Of a stretch of 32,389 nt of DNA, positions 1-8,303 are shown piece after piece. The stretch spans positions 1-32,389 of the forward strand of contig NZ_BAOL01000168.1 in NCBI RefSeq assembly GCF_000350145.1. The letters are read 5' to 3'. The translations under genes and the position numbers were made by a program. The DNA comes from Ilumatobacter nonamiensis YM16-303 (GTDB taxonomy: Bacteria > Actinomycetota > Acidimicrobiia > Acidimicrobiales > Ilumatobacteraceae). The notes beneath the pieces were generated by a model that worked only from the letters and a program-made list of their open reading frames with translations, was not told the DNA's origin and made no database searches. Every line of letters starts with the position of its first letter. The first letter of the stretch is position 1.

Positions 1-8
1 GCCCATCC

Positions 9-21
9 GGTGTCAGGCACC
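9..21. repeat. Intergenic 13-bp dyad, copy 1 (GGTGYC-N-GRCACC family)
   Basis: The sequence reads GGTGTCAGGCACC. It can fold as a 5-bp stem with a 3-nt loop, with one T-G wobble. Two further dyads of the same layout lie at 10735-10747 and 12214-12226, both intergenic and both followed by a GATG sequence, as here. It lies 45 bp upstream of trkH. The function is unknown. The repeat-family call rests on three copies seen in this window. Confidence 0.5.
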
Positions 22-52
22 CGATGAGGCGCTGACGGAGACCCGCTGTACG

Positions 53-58
53 TAGGCT
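53..58 (+). promoter_or_regulatory. -10 hexamer TAGGCT of a probable leaderless trkH promoter
   Basis: TAGGCT fits the actinobacterial TANNNT -10 consensus and ends 7 nt before the trkH ATG at 66. Transcription would therefore begin at or next to the start codon, and no Shine-Dalgarno sequence is visible. The same arrangement recurs at several other genes here. No convincing -35 element is seen. Confidence 0.5.
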
Positions 59-65
59 CACCGGA

Positions 66-1457
66 ATGCGCCGAAGCGGGCTCCTCCGTGTCATCCGGAA
101 CCCCGCCCAACTGGTCGTTGCCTCCTTCGCGTTGCTGATCGCGATCGGCACGGCGCTGCTGTTCCTGCCGTGGGCGACCGATGGCCCGACCGGTACGGGC
201 TGGGAGGATGCGCTCTTCGTGTCGACGTCGGCCACCACCGTCACCGGGCTCTCGACCGTGCCGATTCCGTCGTTCTCCCTGTTCGGTGAACTGGTGATCC
301 TGGCCCTGATCCAGATCGGCGGCTTCGGGATCATGACGATCGGGTCGGTGTTCGCGCTGGTGACGCTGCGCCGGATCGGGTTGCGGCAGCGGATGCTCGC
401 GCAGGCCGAGATCGGCGCGGTCGACATCGGTGAGCTGAAGCGGTTGTTGCTCGCGATCGGCAAGATCACCCTCGTCGTCGAAGGGTCGCTCGCGACGATC
501 CTGTTCCTCCGCTTCTGGCAGGGCGGCTACGAGGACGGGCCGATCCGATCCGCGTACTCGGCCGTGTTCCACGCCGTCTCGGCGTTCAACAATGCCGGGA
601 TCTCGCTCTACCCCGACAACCTCGAGGGGTTCCAGGACGACGCGTGGGTGATCTTCCCGGTCACCTTCGGCTTCATCGTCGGAGGGCTCGGTTTCCCGGT
701 GTACGTCGAGATTCTCAACCGGTGGAAACACAACCGAGCCGAGCGCCGTCACGTGGAGACCGCCGGCGCCGAGCGTGCCAAGCCGTGGAGCCTGCACGCG
801 AAGATCACGGTCGGAGCGACCGTCGTGTTGCTCGTCGGTGGCCCGCTGATGGTGCTTGCGTTCGAATGGACGAATCCCGACACCCTCGGCCCACTGGGGA
901 TGTTCGACAAGCTGTCGAACGGTTGGTTCCAAGGGGTCACGCCGCGCACCGCTGGATTCAACACGGTCGACATCGGCGCGATGAACGAAACGACCCACCT
1001 GGGGACCAGCATCATGATGTTCGTCGGCGCCGGCCCGGCCTCGACCAGTGGTGGGATCAAGGTCACGACCGCCGCGGTACTGGCCGCGGTCCTCTGGGCC
1101 CAGATCCGCGGTGAAACGGATGTGAACGTGCTGCGCCGGCGGATCCCGACGGCGATGATCCGACAGGCGGTGACGATCGCCCTGCTGTCGATCGGCTTCG
1201 TCGGGCTGACATCGCTGGTGTTCATGGCGAGCGATGGGCTCGACCTGTCCGACGCGTTGTTCGAGTCCACATCGGCGTTCGGCACCGTCGGATTGTCGAC
1301 CGGGGTCACGGGGTCGATCAGCACCGGCGGGCACCTCGTGCTGACGCTGGCGATGATCTGCGGTCGTGTCGGGCCACTCACGTTCGTGACCGCGATCGCG
1401 CTGCGCGAGCGCACCCGCCTCTATCGTCATCCCGAGGAGCGTCCGATCATTGGCTGA
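66..1457 (+). CDS. trkH: TrkH/KtrB-family potassium uptake membrane protein
   Basis: This is the membrane subunit of a Trk/Ktr K+ uptake system (463 aa, a usual KtrB length). It has many hydrophobic segments and the four pore-loop signatures of the superfamily: TVTGLST near residue 60, SAFNNAGIS near 172-180, TPRTAGFNT near 292-300 and SAFGTVGLST near 403-412. Each carries the glycine of the K+ selectivity filter. The last 8 bases overlap the start of the RCK-domain gene trkA, so the two subunits are probably translationally coupled and assemble as one complex. The ATG at 66 was chosen because it begins just before the first hydrophobic segment and sits 7 nt behind a -10 hexamer. The family call is secure; Trk versus Ktr naming is not. 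Confidence 0.93.
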   Translation: MRRSGLLRVIRNPAQLVVASFALLIAIGTALLFLPWATDGPTGTGWEDALFVSTSATTVTGLSTVPIPSFSLFGELVILALIQIGGFGIMTIGSVFALVTLRRIGLRQRMLAQAEIGAVDIGELKRLLLAIGKITLVVEGSLATILFLRFWQGGYEDGPIRSAYSAVFHAVSAFNNAGISLYPDNLEGFQDDAWVIFPVTFGFIVGGLGFPVYVEILNRWKHNRAERRHVETAGAERAKPWSLHAKITVGATVVLLVGGPLMVLAFEWTNPDTLGPLGMFDKLSNGWFQGVTPRTAGFNTVDIGAMNETTHLGTSIMMFVGAGPASTSGGIKVTTAAVLAAVLWAQIRGETDVNVLRRRIPTAMIRQAVTIALLSIGFVGLTSLVFMASDGLDLSDALFESTSAFGTVGLSTGVTGSISTGGHLVLTLAMICGRVGPLTFVTAIALRERTRLYRHPEERPIIG

Positions 1458-2157
1458 GAAATTCGTTCACAACATGATGCGCGGGCTCGGCAGCCCGGTC
1501 GAGCATCGCGGAGAGATCATCGTGATCGGTCTCGGCCGCTTCGGCTCTGCGCTGTCGCGCTCGCTGGTCGACATGGGCCACGAGGTGCTCGGCCTCGACG
1601 TGAACCCGGGACCGGTCCAGGAACACACCGGCCTGCTGACCCACGTCGCCGAAGTCGACACCACCAGCGAACGCGCCCTCCGCCAACTCGGCGTCGCCGA
1701 TGCAACGACGGTGATCGTGTGCATCGGCAACGACGTCGAGGCGAGTGTCCTGACGACGGCGGCGCTGTCCGACCTGGAGGTCCCGAACATCTGGGCGAAG
1801 GCGATGACCGAACCCCACGGGCGCATTCTGACCCGAGTCGGCGCTCGCAACGTGGTCTTCCCGGAGGCCGACATGGGCGAGCGCGTTGCGCACCTCGTGA
1901 CCGGCCGGATGATGGAGTACCTGGCGCTCGACGAAGACTTCGTGCTCGCCGAGATGGTCGCCCCGAAACTCATCGTGGGGATCCCGCTCGGCGACTCGAA
2001 CCTCCGCCGCGATCACCGCGTCACGATCGTCTGCCACAAGCCGCAGAACGGACGCTTCACGCACGCTGACCGGGACACGGTCCTCGACGGGCAGGACCTG
2101 ATCGTCGTCGCGGGCGGCCGCGACGACGTGGAGGACTTCGGCCGCGCGACGCGCTGA
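1450..2157 (+). CDS. trkA: TrkA/KtrA RCK-domain regulatory subunit of K+ uptake
   Basis: This is the cytoplasmic gating subunit (235 aa, one RCK unit). A Rossmann-type NAD(H)/nucleotide-binding motif, GLGRFG, lies at residues 27-32, and the acidic residue closing the second strand is D50 (LGLD). The RCK-N core runs to about residue 145. A TrkA_C-like domain follows (KLIVGIPLGDSNLRRDHRVTI and similar). The TTG start at 1450 has a GAGGAG Shine-Dalgarno 10 nt upstream, inside trkH. The ATG at 1474 is an alternative that would remove only a short N-terminal tail. It ends next to a hairpin shared with the convergent hydrolase gene. Confidence 0.92.
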   Translation: MAEKFVHNMMRGLGSPVEHRGEIIVIGLGRFGSALSRSLVDMGHEVLGLDVNPGPVQEHTGLLTHVAEVDTTSERALRQLGVADATTVIVCIGNDVEASVLTTAALSDLEVPNIWAKAMTEPHGRILTRVGARNVVFPEADMGERVAHLVTGRMMEYLALDEDFVLAEMVAPKLIVGIPLGDSNLRRDHRVTIVCHKPQNGRFTHADRDTVLDGQDLIVVAGGRDDVEDFGRATR

Positions 2158-2191
2158 CGGTCAACCGGCGTCAGACCGCCAGTTGATCCGT
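2157..2191. terminator. Bidirectional hairpin terminator between convergent genes
   Basis: ACGGTCAAC (2157-2165) pairs with GTTGATCCGT (2182-2191). Inside it GGCG (2167-2170) pairs with CGCC (2177-2180) around a TCAGAC loop. The stem has only small imperfections. It fills the space between the stop of trkA (+) and the stop of the hydrolase gene (-). No T tract follows on either strand. Confidence 0.6.
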
Positions 2192-3513
2192 CACTTGACG
2201 AGGTAGACGACGTCGTCGGGGATCTCGGTCGTGTCGGGGTCGATCATCTCGGTGCCTTCGAAGATCGAGTCGAGGAAGCTGATCGCGAACGTGTTCGTGA
2301 CTTCCTGGGCTCGGTCGATCGGCATGTCGCCGGGGGAGCATCCCTCCGCGCCCATCGTGATCACCGTGTCGAGGACCAGCGGGTTCACCTCGGGCAGCGT
2401 CGGAAAGAACTCGATGTAGTCGCACAGATCGGTGAACGTCTGGTGCTGTGCATCCACGAGTTCGAGGCGGTAGCTCGGGTCACTCGACGTGAGGTCCCAC
2501 GCCCGTCGCACGTTGGGTTCGATCGGAGTGGTCTGGTCGTTGGTGCCGGCGATCACCAGCGCCGGTGTGGTGATCGCCTCGAGCCGCTCGTCGGACAGCA
2601 GTTGCTGATCCGGATCATCGCTGCCGACGGCTGGGGCGATCGGGATGATCGCGTCGACCAGCGGATCGGCCTCGACCGATCCCAACTCGTTGTCGTACCC
2701 GGACGCCGCCGCGTAGGCGGTGAATCCGCCGAACGAGTGTCCCGTGACCGCCACCCGCTCGGGGTCGGTCGACGCGACGAAACCGGCGGTCTCGGGATTC
2801 TCGGGATCGAGCATCGCGTCGATGACCACCCGAACGTCCGCGGGCCGGTTGAGCGCGATGAGCGCTTGGTCGTCGGAGGTCTCGGAGATCCGTTCGACGG
2901 CGGTGTTGCCGGTGTGGTCCGGTGCCACGACCACGTATCCGTGGCTGGCGATGGCTTCGGTGTAGTTCGAGGCGATGTAGCGCTGGCCACCGGAGCCGTG
3001 GGAGTACACGACGAGTGGGAACGGCCCGTCGGGTGCGATCGACGCGGCATCGGCACTGATCGCCGTCGGCGACTCGTAGTAGTCGCCGGTGACGAACGTG
3101 TACCGATGCGGCTCGCCGGTCGTGCCGTCGGCGAGCGGGTACCAGACGTCGACGGTGAGCGGACGGTCGCGTTCGGTGTCGGTGATCGTGATCGTCGACA
3201 CGCCGACGTCGTACTCGCCGGGGCCGATGAGTGCGAGTTCGTCGAGCTCGGCCGCCGTCGTCGTGGTCTCTGCGGGAGCATCCGTCGCCGGTGGGTCCGT
3301 CTGCGCGACGGACTCGGACGGCTCGGTCGCCGAAGGTTCTGCCGGCTCGGTCGCAGGAGTGGTCGACTCGGCCTCGTCATCGACGGTCTCGATGGTCTCG
3401 GTGGCCGTCGTCGCGGCGGTGGAGTCCGAGGTGTCGCTCGTTCCGGCGTCGTCGCTCGCGCATGACGCGGCGACGAGCAGAGATCCGACGAGGACGGCGA
3501 GGGTGCGACGCAT
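2191..3513 (-). CDS. Lipoprotein alpha/beta hydrolase (PAF-acetylhydrolase/chlorophyllase-like)
   Basis: This is a probable surface-anchored esterase or lipase of about 440 aa. The N-terminus is a lipoprotein signal peptide with lipobox VAASC near residues 15-19. A Ser/Thr/Glu-rich, low-complexity linker of roughly 80 residues follows, then an alpha/beta-hydrolase domain. That domain has an oxyanion segment VVYSHGSGG, the nucleophile elbow GHSFGG, an acid in the segment GTNDQTTP and a catalytic His in the segment AQHQTF. This pattern matches the PAF-acetylhydrolase/chlorophyllase group; the substrate cannot be read from sequence. The ATG at 3513 puts the signal sequence at the very N-terminus. 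An in-frame ATG at 3531 would add six residues. It is convergent with trkA and shares its terminator hairpin. Confidence 0.85.
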   Translation of the reverse strand: MRRTLAVLVGSLLVAASCASDDAGTSDTSDSTAATTATETIETVDDEAESTTPATEPAEPSATEPSESVAQTDPPATDAPAETTTTAAELDELALIGPGEYDVGVSTITITDTERDRPLTVDVWYPLADGTTGEPHRYTFVTGDYYESPTAISADAASIAPDGPFPLVVYSHGSGGQRYIASNYTEAIASHGYVVVAPDHTGNTAVERISETSDDQALIALNRPADVRVVIDAMLDPENPETAGFVASTDPERVAVTGHSFGGFTAYAAASGYDNELGSVEADPLVDAIIPIAPAVGSDDPDQQLLSDERLEAITTPALVIAGTNDQTTPIEPNVRRAWDLTSSDPSYRLELVDAQHQTFTDLCDYIEFFPTLPEVNPLVLDTVITMGAEGCSPGDMPIDRAQEVTNTFAISFLDSIFEGTEMIDPDTTEIPDDVVYLVK

Positions 3514-3550
3514 CCCCGGATGATGCACCATCGTGAGGTGCGCTGCGCAG

Positions 3551-4291
3551 TCAGGCGAGCGTGCGGACGAGCAGCGCGATCGCGCTGAACGCCGACAAGC
3601 CGAGCACGACCGGTCGCACGCCCGAGCCGACGAGGTGTGCCTTGTAGCGGCGTGCGGTCCAGAGACCGACCAACACCGACGGCATGAGCAGCGCTGCGAG
3701 TTCGAGCTGTCGGGCCCCGAGTTCGCCGGCGAAGTAGAGCGCGATCGCGGTCAACGCCGACCCGACGGAGAAGAACAGCGAGATCGTCGCCCGCATCGTG
3801 ACCGGATCGCTGTGTTGGTAGGTCAGCGCCATCGGAGGACCGCCGACGCCGACCGCCGTTCCGGTGAACCCCGATCCGAACCCGGCGATCACCAGCGCGG
3901 CCGGGGTCGGCGTGAATCGCTTGGCGGTCAACGAGACGGCGACGCCCAGCAGCACGGTCGTTCCGACGAGGATGGCGAGCATGTCATCGGAGATCGAGGC
4001 GACGACGAGCGCGCCGAGGATCAGCCCGGGAACCCGTCCGATGAGCGCGGCGATCACGCCCGGTCGGTCGATGTGGGATCGGTCGGCCCACGCGACACCG
4101 AAGGTGATCGGCAACACCACGAGCACGATGCAGGCCGGGACGAAGTCGGGGTCGACCAAGAGCAGCACCGGCGACGACAGGATCCCGACTCCCACGCCCG
4201 TGGCGGCCTGCATCACCGCTCCGACGTAGACGACCGCGACACAAGCGAGGGCGCCCGCGGCCGGAAGGCCGAGAATCGTGAATGCGGTCAT
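3551..4291 (-). CDS. TSUP (TauE/SafE) family membrane transporter
   Basis: This 246-aa membrane protein has about eight hydrophobic segments and the two-halves layout of the TSUP family. Its repeated glycine-rich segments, GVGVGILSSPVLL near the N-terminus and GFTGTAVGVGGPPMAL in the second half, are typical. TSUP members export sulfite, sulfoacetate or related sulfur and organic anions; the substrate here is unknown. The ATG at 4291 overlaps the stop codon of the upstream helicase gene in an ATGA, which fixes the start. A much longer open frame to 4978 is only the helicase read in another frame. It is the last gene of a three-gene minus-strand operon. Confidence 0.88.
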   Translation of the reverse strand: MTAFTILGLPAAGALACVAVVYVGAVMQAATGVGVGILSSPVLLLVDPDFVPACIVLVVLPITFGVAWADRSHIDRPGVIAALIGRVPGLILGALVVASISDDMLAILVGTTVLLGVAVSLTAKRFTPTPAALVIAGFGSGFTGTAVGVGGPPMALTYQHSDPVTMRATISLFFSVGSALTAIALYFAGELGARQLELAALLMPSVLVGLWTARRYKAHLVGSGVRPVVLGLSAFSAIALLVRTLA

Positions 4292-6855
4292 CGGTCCTTC
4301 ATCCGCCGTGGCGGGGCAGACGCAGGGTCGTCGGGCCAGCGGTGTTTCGGATACCGGCCGGCCATCTCCTTCTTCACCTCGGTCCAGGTGCCACTCCAGA
4401 AACCGGGGAGGTCGGCGGTGACCTGGATCGGGCGGTCCGCAGGCGAGAGCAGCTCGAGTCGGATCGGGATGCCGCCGGCGGTCGGGTGCACGGTCACCCC
4501 GAACAGGTCCTGCACGCGAACCGAGGCGGTCGGTGCTTCGCCCGAGTAGTCGACGGGCACCGACCGACCCGTGGGGAGCTCGAGCGTGTCGGGCACGAGC
4601 CGTTCGAGGTCGCCGCCTTCGGGCCACGGGAGCTGCGATCGCAGCACCATCGCGACGTCGAGCGAGTCGAGGTCGCGACGTCCGGACGCACCGGGCAGGT
4701 ACGGAGCGAGCCACTCGTCGACCGACGCCACCAGCGCATCGACCGACCAGTCCGGCCACGGATCGCCGACGTTGCGGTGCAGGAACTCGACCCGCTCGCG
4801 CAACCGGGCCGCACTCGCCGACCATCCGAGCACGGCGAGACGGGTGTCTCGGACGCGACGCATCAGTGCGTCGGTCGTCTCGTCGCCGGGTTCCGGGCGA
4901 CGATCCTGGCTTCCGAGTCGAATCGCACCGAGCCGTCGCTCGACGGTCTCGACCAGCTCGTCGCGGTCGGTGTTCCACGACAGTGTCCGCTGTTCCTTGA
5001 TGTCATCCCCCGATGACGCGATGACATCATCGACGTCCACGGCGGCGGCGAGTCGGATGCGGGCGCGGTCGGCCTTTCCGTCGAGGTCGGCCGCGACCAC
5101 GAACGGCTCCTGGGCGAGCGGGTCCGTGTCGCGGATGAAGGCACCGCTCCCACCGCGCATCGTGTATTGGCCGGGTCGACGTCGACCGGCGAGTCGATCC
5201 GGGAAGGCCAGCATCAGAACCGCTCCGGTGCGATCGTGGTCGATCCGTTGGCGGTCGAAGTCGATCCCGACTCGGCGCGCGAGCTCTCGGGCACGGTCGC
5301 GCAGCCGGTGCACCGCGCCGCGGTCGGCGCGGTCGTGTCCCGCCGCGCCGGAGATCACCGCAACCCGGAGCGCCAGGTCGACCGGAAGCTCGTCGGGTCG
5401 CCCTCGGAACACGTCTCGTTCGTCGACGAGCGTCGCCACCACGCAGGCGAGCGGGGAGCGCTCGATGGCGACCATCCGGGCCAGCCGAGGATGGACCGGG
5501 AGCGCGAGCATGTCCCGACCGAGCGGGGTGAGGGCACCGCGATCGGCGTCGATGGCATGGAGGTCGACCAGCAGGTCGCGTGCCTGGCGCATCGCGCCGA
5601 TCGGTGGAGGATCGATGAACACCAGATCGCCGGTGGGTCGGTCGCGGTCGTTGCCGATGCCCCACGCCGCGAGTTCGAGAGCGAGCCCCGCGAGGTCGGC
5701 CTGCAGGATCTCGGGTGTGCGATGACGAGCGCGGGTTCCGTGCTCGAGCTTGCTCCAGAGTCGATACGCGGCGCCGGGTTCGGTGCGCCCGGCACGACCG
5801 GCACGTTGCTCGGCCGACGCGCGACTCGTCGACACCGTCGTGAGGCGGGTCATCCCGGTGCGGGCATCGAAGCGCGGCTCCCGGGCGAGCCCGGAGTCGA
5901 CCACGATCCGAACGCCATCGACGGTGAGCGAGGTCTCGGCGATGTCGGTGCTGAGCACGACCCGACGTCGCCCCGGCGGAGACGGTTGAAGCGCACGATC
6001 CTGTTCGTCCTGCGAGAGCGCGCCGGCGAGTGGGAGCACGTCGACGCCGTCGCCGAGAACTCGACCGAGTTGTTCCTGTGTGCGCTGGATCTCTCCGATC
6101 CCCGGAAGGAACGCCAGCACGTCACCCTCGTGCTCACTCAGCGCCTGGACGATCGCGGCCGTCATCGCCGGCTCGATCCGGTCCTGGGGGCCGGGGCGGC
6201 GTGGGCCGCGCTGCTTCCGGCCGCCGCCGCGCCTGCCCGAGGCGGCTGGTGACCGCGGAAGCCAGGTCATCTCGATGTCGAACGTGCGGCCCTCACTGAC
6301 GATCACCGGCGCATCGAGCACGCGCACGAGGCCCTCGGTGTCGGGTGTCGCCGACATCGCCAGGATTCGGAGCTCCGGCCGGATCGATCCGGCGACGTCG
6401 AGGGTCAGGGCGAGGCCGACGTCGGTCGGCAGGTTCCGCTCGTGGACCTCGTCGAAGATGATCGCTCCGACCCCGGGGAGTTCGGGATCGCGTTGGAGCC
6501 GCCGGGTGAGGATGCCTTCGGTGACGACTTCGATCCGGGTGTCGGGCCCGATGTGGCGCTCGTCGCGGGTCTGGTAGCCGACGAGGTCGCCGACGCGCGT
6601 CCCGGTCAGCGCGGCCATCCGCTGCGCGGCCGCCCGAGTGGCCAGTCGCCGCGGCTCGAGCATCACGATGCGCTGGTCTCCGAGCCACTCCGCGTCGAGC
6701 AGCGCGATCGGGACGACCGTCGTCTTGCCGGCTCCGGGAGGCGCCACGAGGACCACCCGCCGCTGTTCGGTCAGTGCTGCCTCGACCGCGAGCAGCGCGT
6801 CGAGAACCGGGAGATCGGGAAGTGGTCGCCGGTTGCCGGGGGCATCGCTGGTCAT
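4288..6855 (-). CDS. hrpB: ATP-dependent RNA helicase HrpB
   Basis: This is a DEAH/RHA-type superfamily 2 helicase of 855 aa, close to the usual HrpB length. Visible motifs are Walker A APPGAGKTT (38-46), the Walker B variant DEVH (135-138), SAT (168-170) and motif VI QRAGRAGR (350-357). The C-terminal region carries the HrpB-specific domain with conserved PxxW and YP.HRWP-like segments. A basic, glycine-rich insert lies at about 205-222. The bacterial role of HrpB is poorly defined; RNA remodelling is the family expectation. The ATG at 6855 precedes the first conserved segment, and the open frame further upstream to 7041 has no family character. It follows the thioredoxin-like gene by 37 nt and overlaps the TSUP gene by 4 nt. 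Confidence 0.9.
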   Translation of the reverse strand: MTSDAPGNRRPLPDLPVLDALLAVEAALTEQRRVVLVAPPGAGKTTVVPIALLDAEWLGDQRIVMLEPRRLATRAAAQRMAALTGTRVGDLVGYQTRDERHIGPDTRIEVVTEGILTRRLQRDPELPGVGAIIFDEVHERNLPTDVGLALTLDVAGSIRPELRILAMSATPDTEGLVRVLDAPVIVSEGRTFDIEMTWLPRSPAASGRRGGGRKQRGPRRPGPQDRIEPAMTAAIVQALSEHEGDVLAFLPGIGEIQRTQEQLGRVLGDGVDVLPLAGALSQDEQDRALQPSPPGRRRVVLSTDIAETSLTVDGVRIVVDSGLAREPRFDARTGMTRLTTVSTSRASAEQRAGRAGRTEPGAAYRLWSKLEHGTRARHRTPEILQADLAGLALELAAWGIGNDRDRPTGDLVFIDPPPIGAMRQARDLLVDLHAIDADRGALTPLGRDMLALPVHPRLARMVAIERSPLACVVATLVDERDVFRGRPDELPVDLALRVAVISGAAGHDRADRGAVHRLRDRARELARRVGIDFDRQRIDHDRTGAVLMLAFPDRLAGRRRPGQYTMRGGSGAFIRDTDPLAQEPFVVAADLDGKADRARIRLAAAVDVDDVIASSGDDIKEQRTLSWNTDRDELVETVERRLGAIRLGSQDRRPEPGDETTDALMRRVRDTRLAVLGWSASAARLRERVEFLHRNVGDPWPDWSVDALVASVDEWLAPYLPGASGRRDLDSLDVAMVLRSQLPWPEGGDLERLVPDTLELPTGRSVPVDYSGEAPTASVRVQDLFGVTVHPTAGGIPIRLELLSPADRPIQVTADLPGFWSGTWTEVKKEMAGRYPKHRWPDDPASAPPRRMKDR

Positions 6856-6892
6856 CGGCCAGCGCCCACGGATCGAACGTGACGAGGAATGA

Positions 6893-7414
6893 TCAGCCGA
6901 GCGCCGGCGAGCCGTGGAACGGAACGGGATCGCCGGCCGCGGGCAGCTCGATCGACGACCACTTGGTGATGCGCGCGATTGCGTCGCACACCTGCTCCCA
7001 CTCGTCGGGCTTCCAGCCTTCGGCCTTGGCGTCGATGACACCGTCGACGCGGGTCAACACGAACGCGGGGAGCTCGGTCAGATGCATCGCCTTCACGGTG
7101 TCACGGTTCGGGTCACAGAACACGAGGAACCGGTCGGCGAGCGGCCCGAGGAATTGGGCCGCGTCGTCCGGTCCGGCGGTGACGATCAGGTTGGTCCGTA
7201 CGTCGCAGTCCCGGAATTCCTGGAGCACGCGGGTCGCGGTGCGCAGGATCCACGACGACTCGTTCGTGTACGGATCGAGCACGACCGAGGCCAAGTGGAA
7301 CGTCGTCAACCACTCCATCACGGGACGGCTCGTTCCCGCGGCGCCCTTGGTCAGGGGGGTGAGGGAGAGGTCGGTCGGAAGCTTGATGTCCGAGTTCGTT
7401 TCGGTGACGGCCAC
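6893..7414 (-). CDS. Thioredoxin-fold protein lacking a CXXC motif
   Basis: This 173-aa protein has the outline of a thioredoxin or peroxiredoxin-like domain: strand VVLDPY, a helix, strand TNLIVTAG, strand RFLVFCDP, the cis-proline-like segment TELPAFVLT, then VDGVIDAKAEGW and a final helix. The position where thioredoxins carry CXXC instead reads YTNESSW, so dithiol redox chemistry is unlikely. A binding or structural role is inferred. The GTG at 7414 is chosen because TATCAT, a -10 hexamer, lies 7 nt upstream, giving a leaderless start; no ATG exists before the conserved region. It is first in an operon with hrpB and the TSUP gene, and divergent from the eIF-2B-like gene. Confidence 0.72.
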   Translation of the reverse strand: MAVTETNSDIKLPTDLSLTPLTKGAAGTSRPVMEWLTTFHLASVVLDPYTNESSWILRTATRVLQEFRDCDVRTNLIVTAGPDDAAQFLGPLADRFLVFCDPNRDTVKAMHLTELPAFVLTRVDGVIDAKAEGWKPDEWEQVCDAIARITKWSSIELPAAGDPVPFHGSPALG

Positions 7415-7421
7415 GCGGCGA

Positions 7422-7468
7422 ATGATAGCGGCGCGCCTTGGCGCCGACCGCTTTGCGTGCCGTACGTT
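7422..7468. promoter_or_regulatory. Divergent leaderless promoter pair with central dyad
   Basis: TATCAT on the minus strand (7427-7422) is 7 nt from the GTG at 7414. TACGTT on the plus strand (7463-7468) is 6 nt from the GTG at 7475. Between them an inverted repeat, CGGCGC (7429-7434) and GCGCCG (7441-7446), flanks a 6-nt centre. Both transcripts would begin at the start codon. A regulator binding the dyad could control both directions; that part is inferred. Confidence 0.45.
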
Positions 7469-7474
7469 GGCAAG

Positions 7475-8287
7475 GTGCATCCGATCGAGCATCTCCGCTA
7501 CGTCGCACGAGCCCACGGTGTCGATCCGGCCGGGTTGGTGTCCGAGACGGCGCACGCCCTCGGATCGATGCACTTCGACGCCGCCGGTCTCGTGGTCGCG
7601 TGTCGCCGGATCGTCGAGCGGCATCCCTTCGCAGGTCCGCTCTGGTGGTTGTGCGCCAACGTCGCCACCTCGTCGGAGCCGTTCGACGCCGTGTGGGAGC
7701 TGGCCGAGCAGGTGCACTCCGACCGGACCGCGTCGGAGCTGGCGGCCGCGCTGCCCGACGAAGCTGACGTGGTGACGATCGGCGACCCGAGCGTGATCGG
7801 TTCCGGCCTCGCCCGCCGCGGTGACGTCCGCGTCCTGGCGCTCGACATCGACCATTCGGCGACGTCGTTCGTCCGGCGCCTCGAACGCAACGACGTGGAC
7901 TACGAGCCGGTCGACGCGGGTGCGGCGGGCACGGTCGCGCAGGTTGCCGACGTCGTGCTCGTCGAGGCATTGGCGTTGGATGCCGACCGGGTGATCGTGC
8001 CGTCGGGGTCGACCACGATCGCCGCCTGTGCCGCGGCGTTCGACACCCCGGTCTGGCTCGTCGCGGGTATCGGTCGACGGTTGCCGACCGAGTTCATCGA
8101 CGCAATGGTCGTCCGACGCGACGCGATCGCGGCCGATCAGGACGAGTGGACGATCGACGTGGAGGTGCTCCCGACCCGGCTCGTCACCGACATCGTCGGC
8201 CCCCACGGCATCATGCCGATGGGTCCACCCGCGGCCCGCCCCGAGTGCCCCCTCGCCGCAGAACTCCTCCGCACCCCCGCCATGTGA
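7475..8287 (+). CDS. eIF-2B-like (ISOCOT fold) protein of unknown substrate
   Basis: This 270-aa protein has a helical N-terminal half (to about residue 95) and a C-terminal Rossmann-like half. The C-terminal half carries features of the eIF-2B alpha/methylthioribose-1-phosphate isomerase family: a strand ending VVTIGDPS, VRVLALDID, and especially VIVPSGSTTIAACAAAFDTPVWLVAG, the equivalent of the family's conserved GTxxxAxxAxxxxxPVxV segment. It is shorter than true MtnA (about 340 aa), so an isomerase function is not assured. The GTG at 7475 follows a TACGTT -10 by 6 nt. It is transcribed away from the helicase operon and ends 12 nt before the inverted-repeat unit. Confidence 0.65.
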   Translation: MHPIEHLRYVARAHGVDPAGLVSETAHALGSMHFDAAGLVVACRRIVERHPFAGPLWWLCANVATSSEPFDAVWELAEQVHSDRTASELAAALPDEADVVTIGDPSVIGSGLARRGDVRVLALDIDHSATSFVRRLERNDVDYEPVDAGAAGTVAQVADVVLVEALALDADRVIVPSGSTTIAACAAAFDTPVWLVAGIGRRLPTEFIDAMVVRRDAIAADQDEWTIDVEVLPTRLVTDIVGPHGIMPMGPPAARPECPLAAELLRTPAM

Positions 8288-8303
8288 GGTGACCTCCTGC
8301 CCC

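Noticed and set aside
3551-4978. N-terminal extension of the TSUP transporter into 4292-4978
   Set aside because: The extra residues are the helicase gene read out of frame, and the ATGA overlap at 4288-4291 gives a natural start.
6856-7041. 62-residue upstream extension of HrpB
   Set aside because: It overlaps the thioredoxin-like gene and is low-complexity Ser/Arg sequence; the family N-terminus begins at the ATG at 6855.
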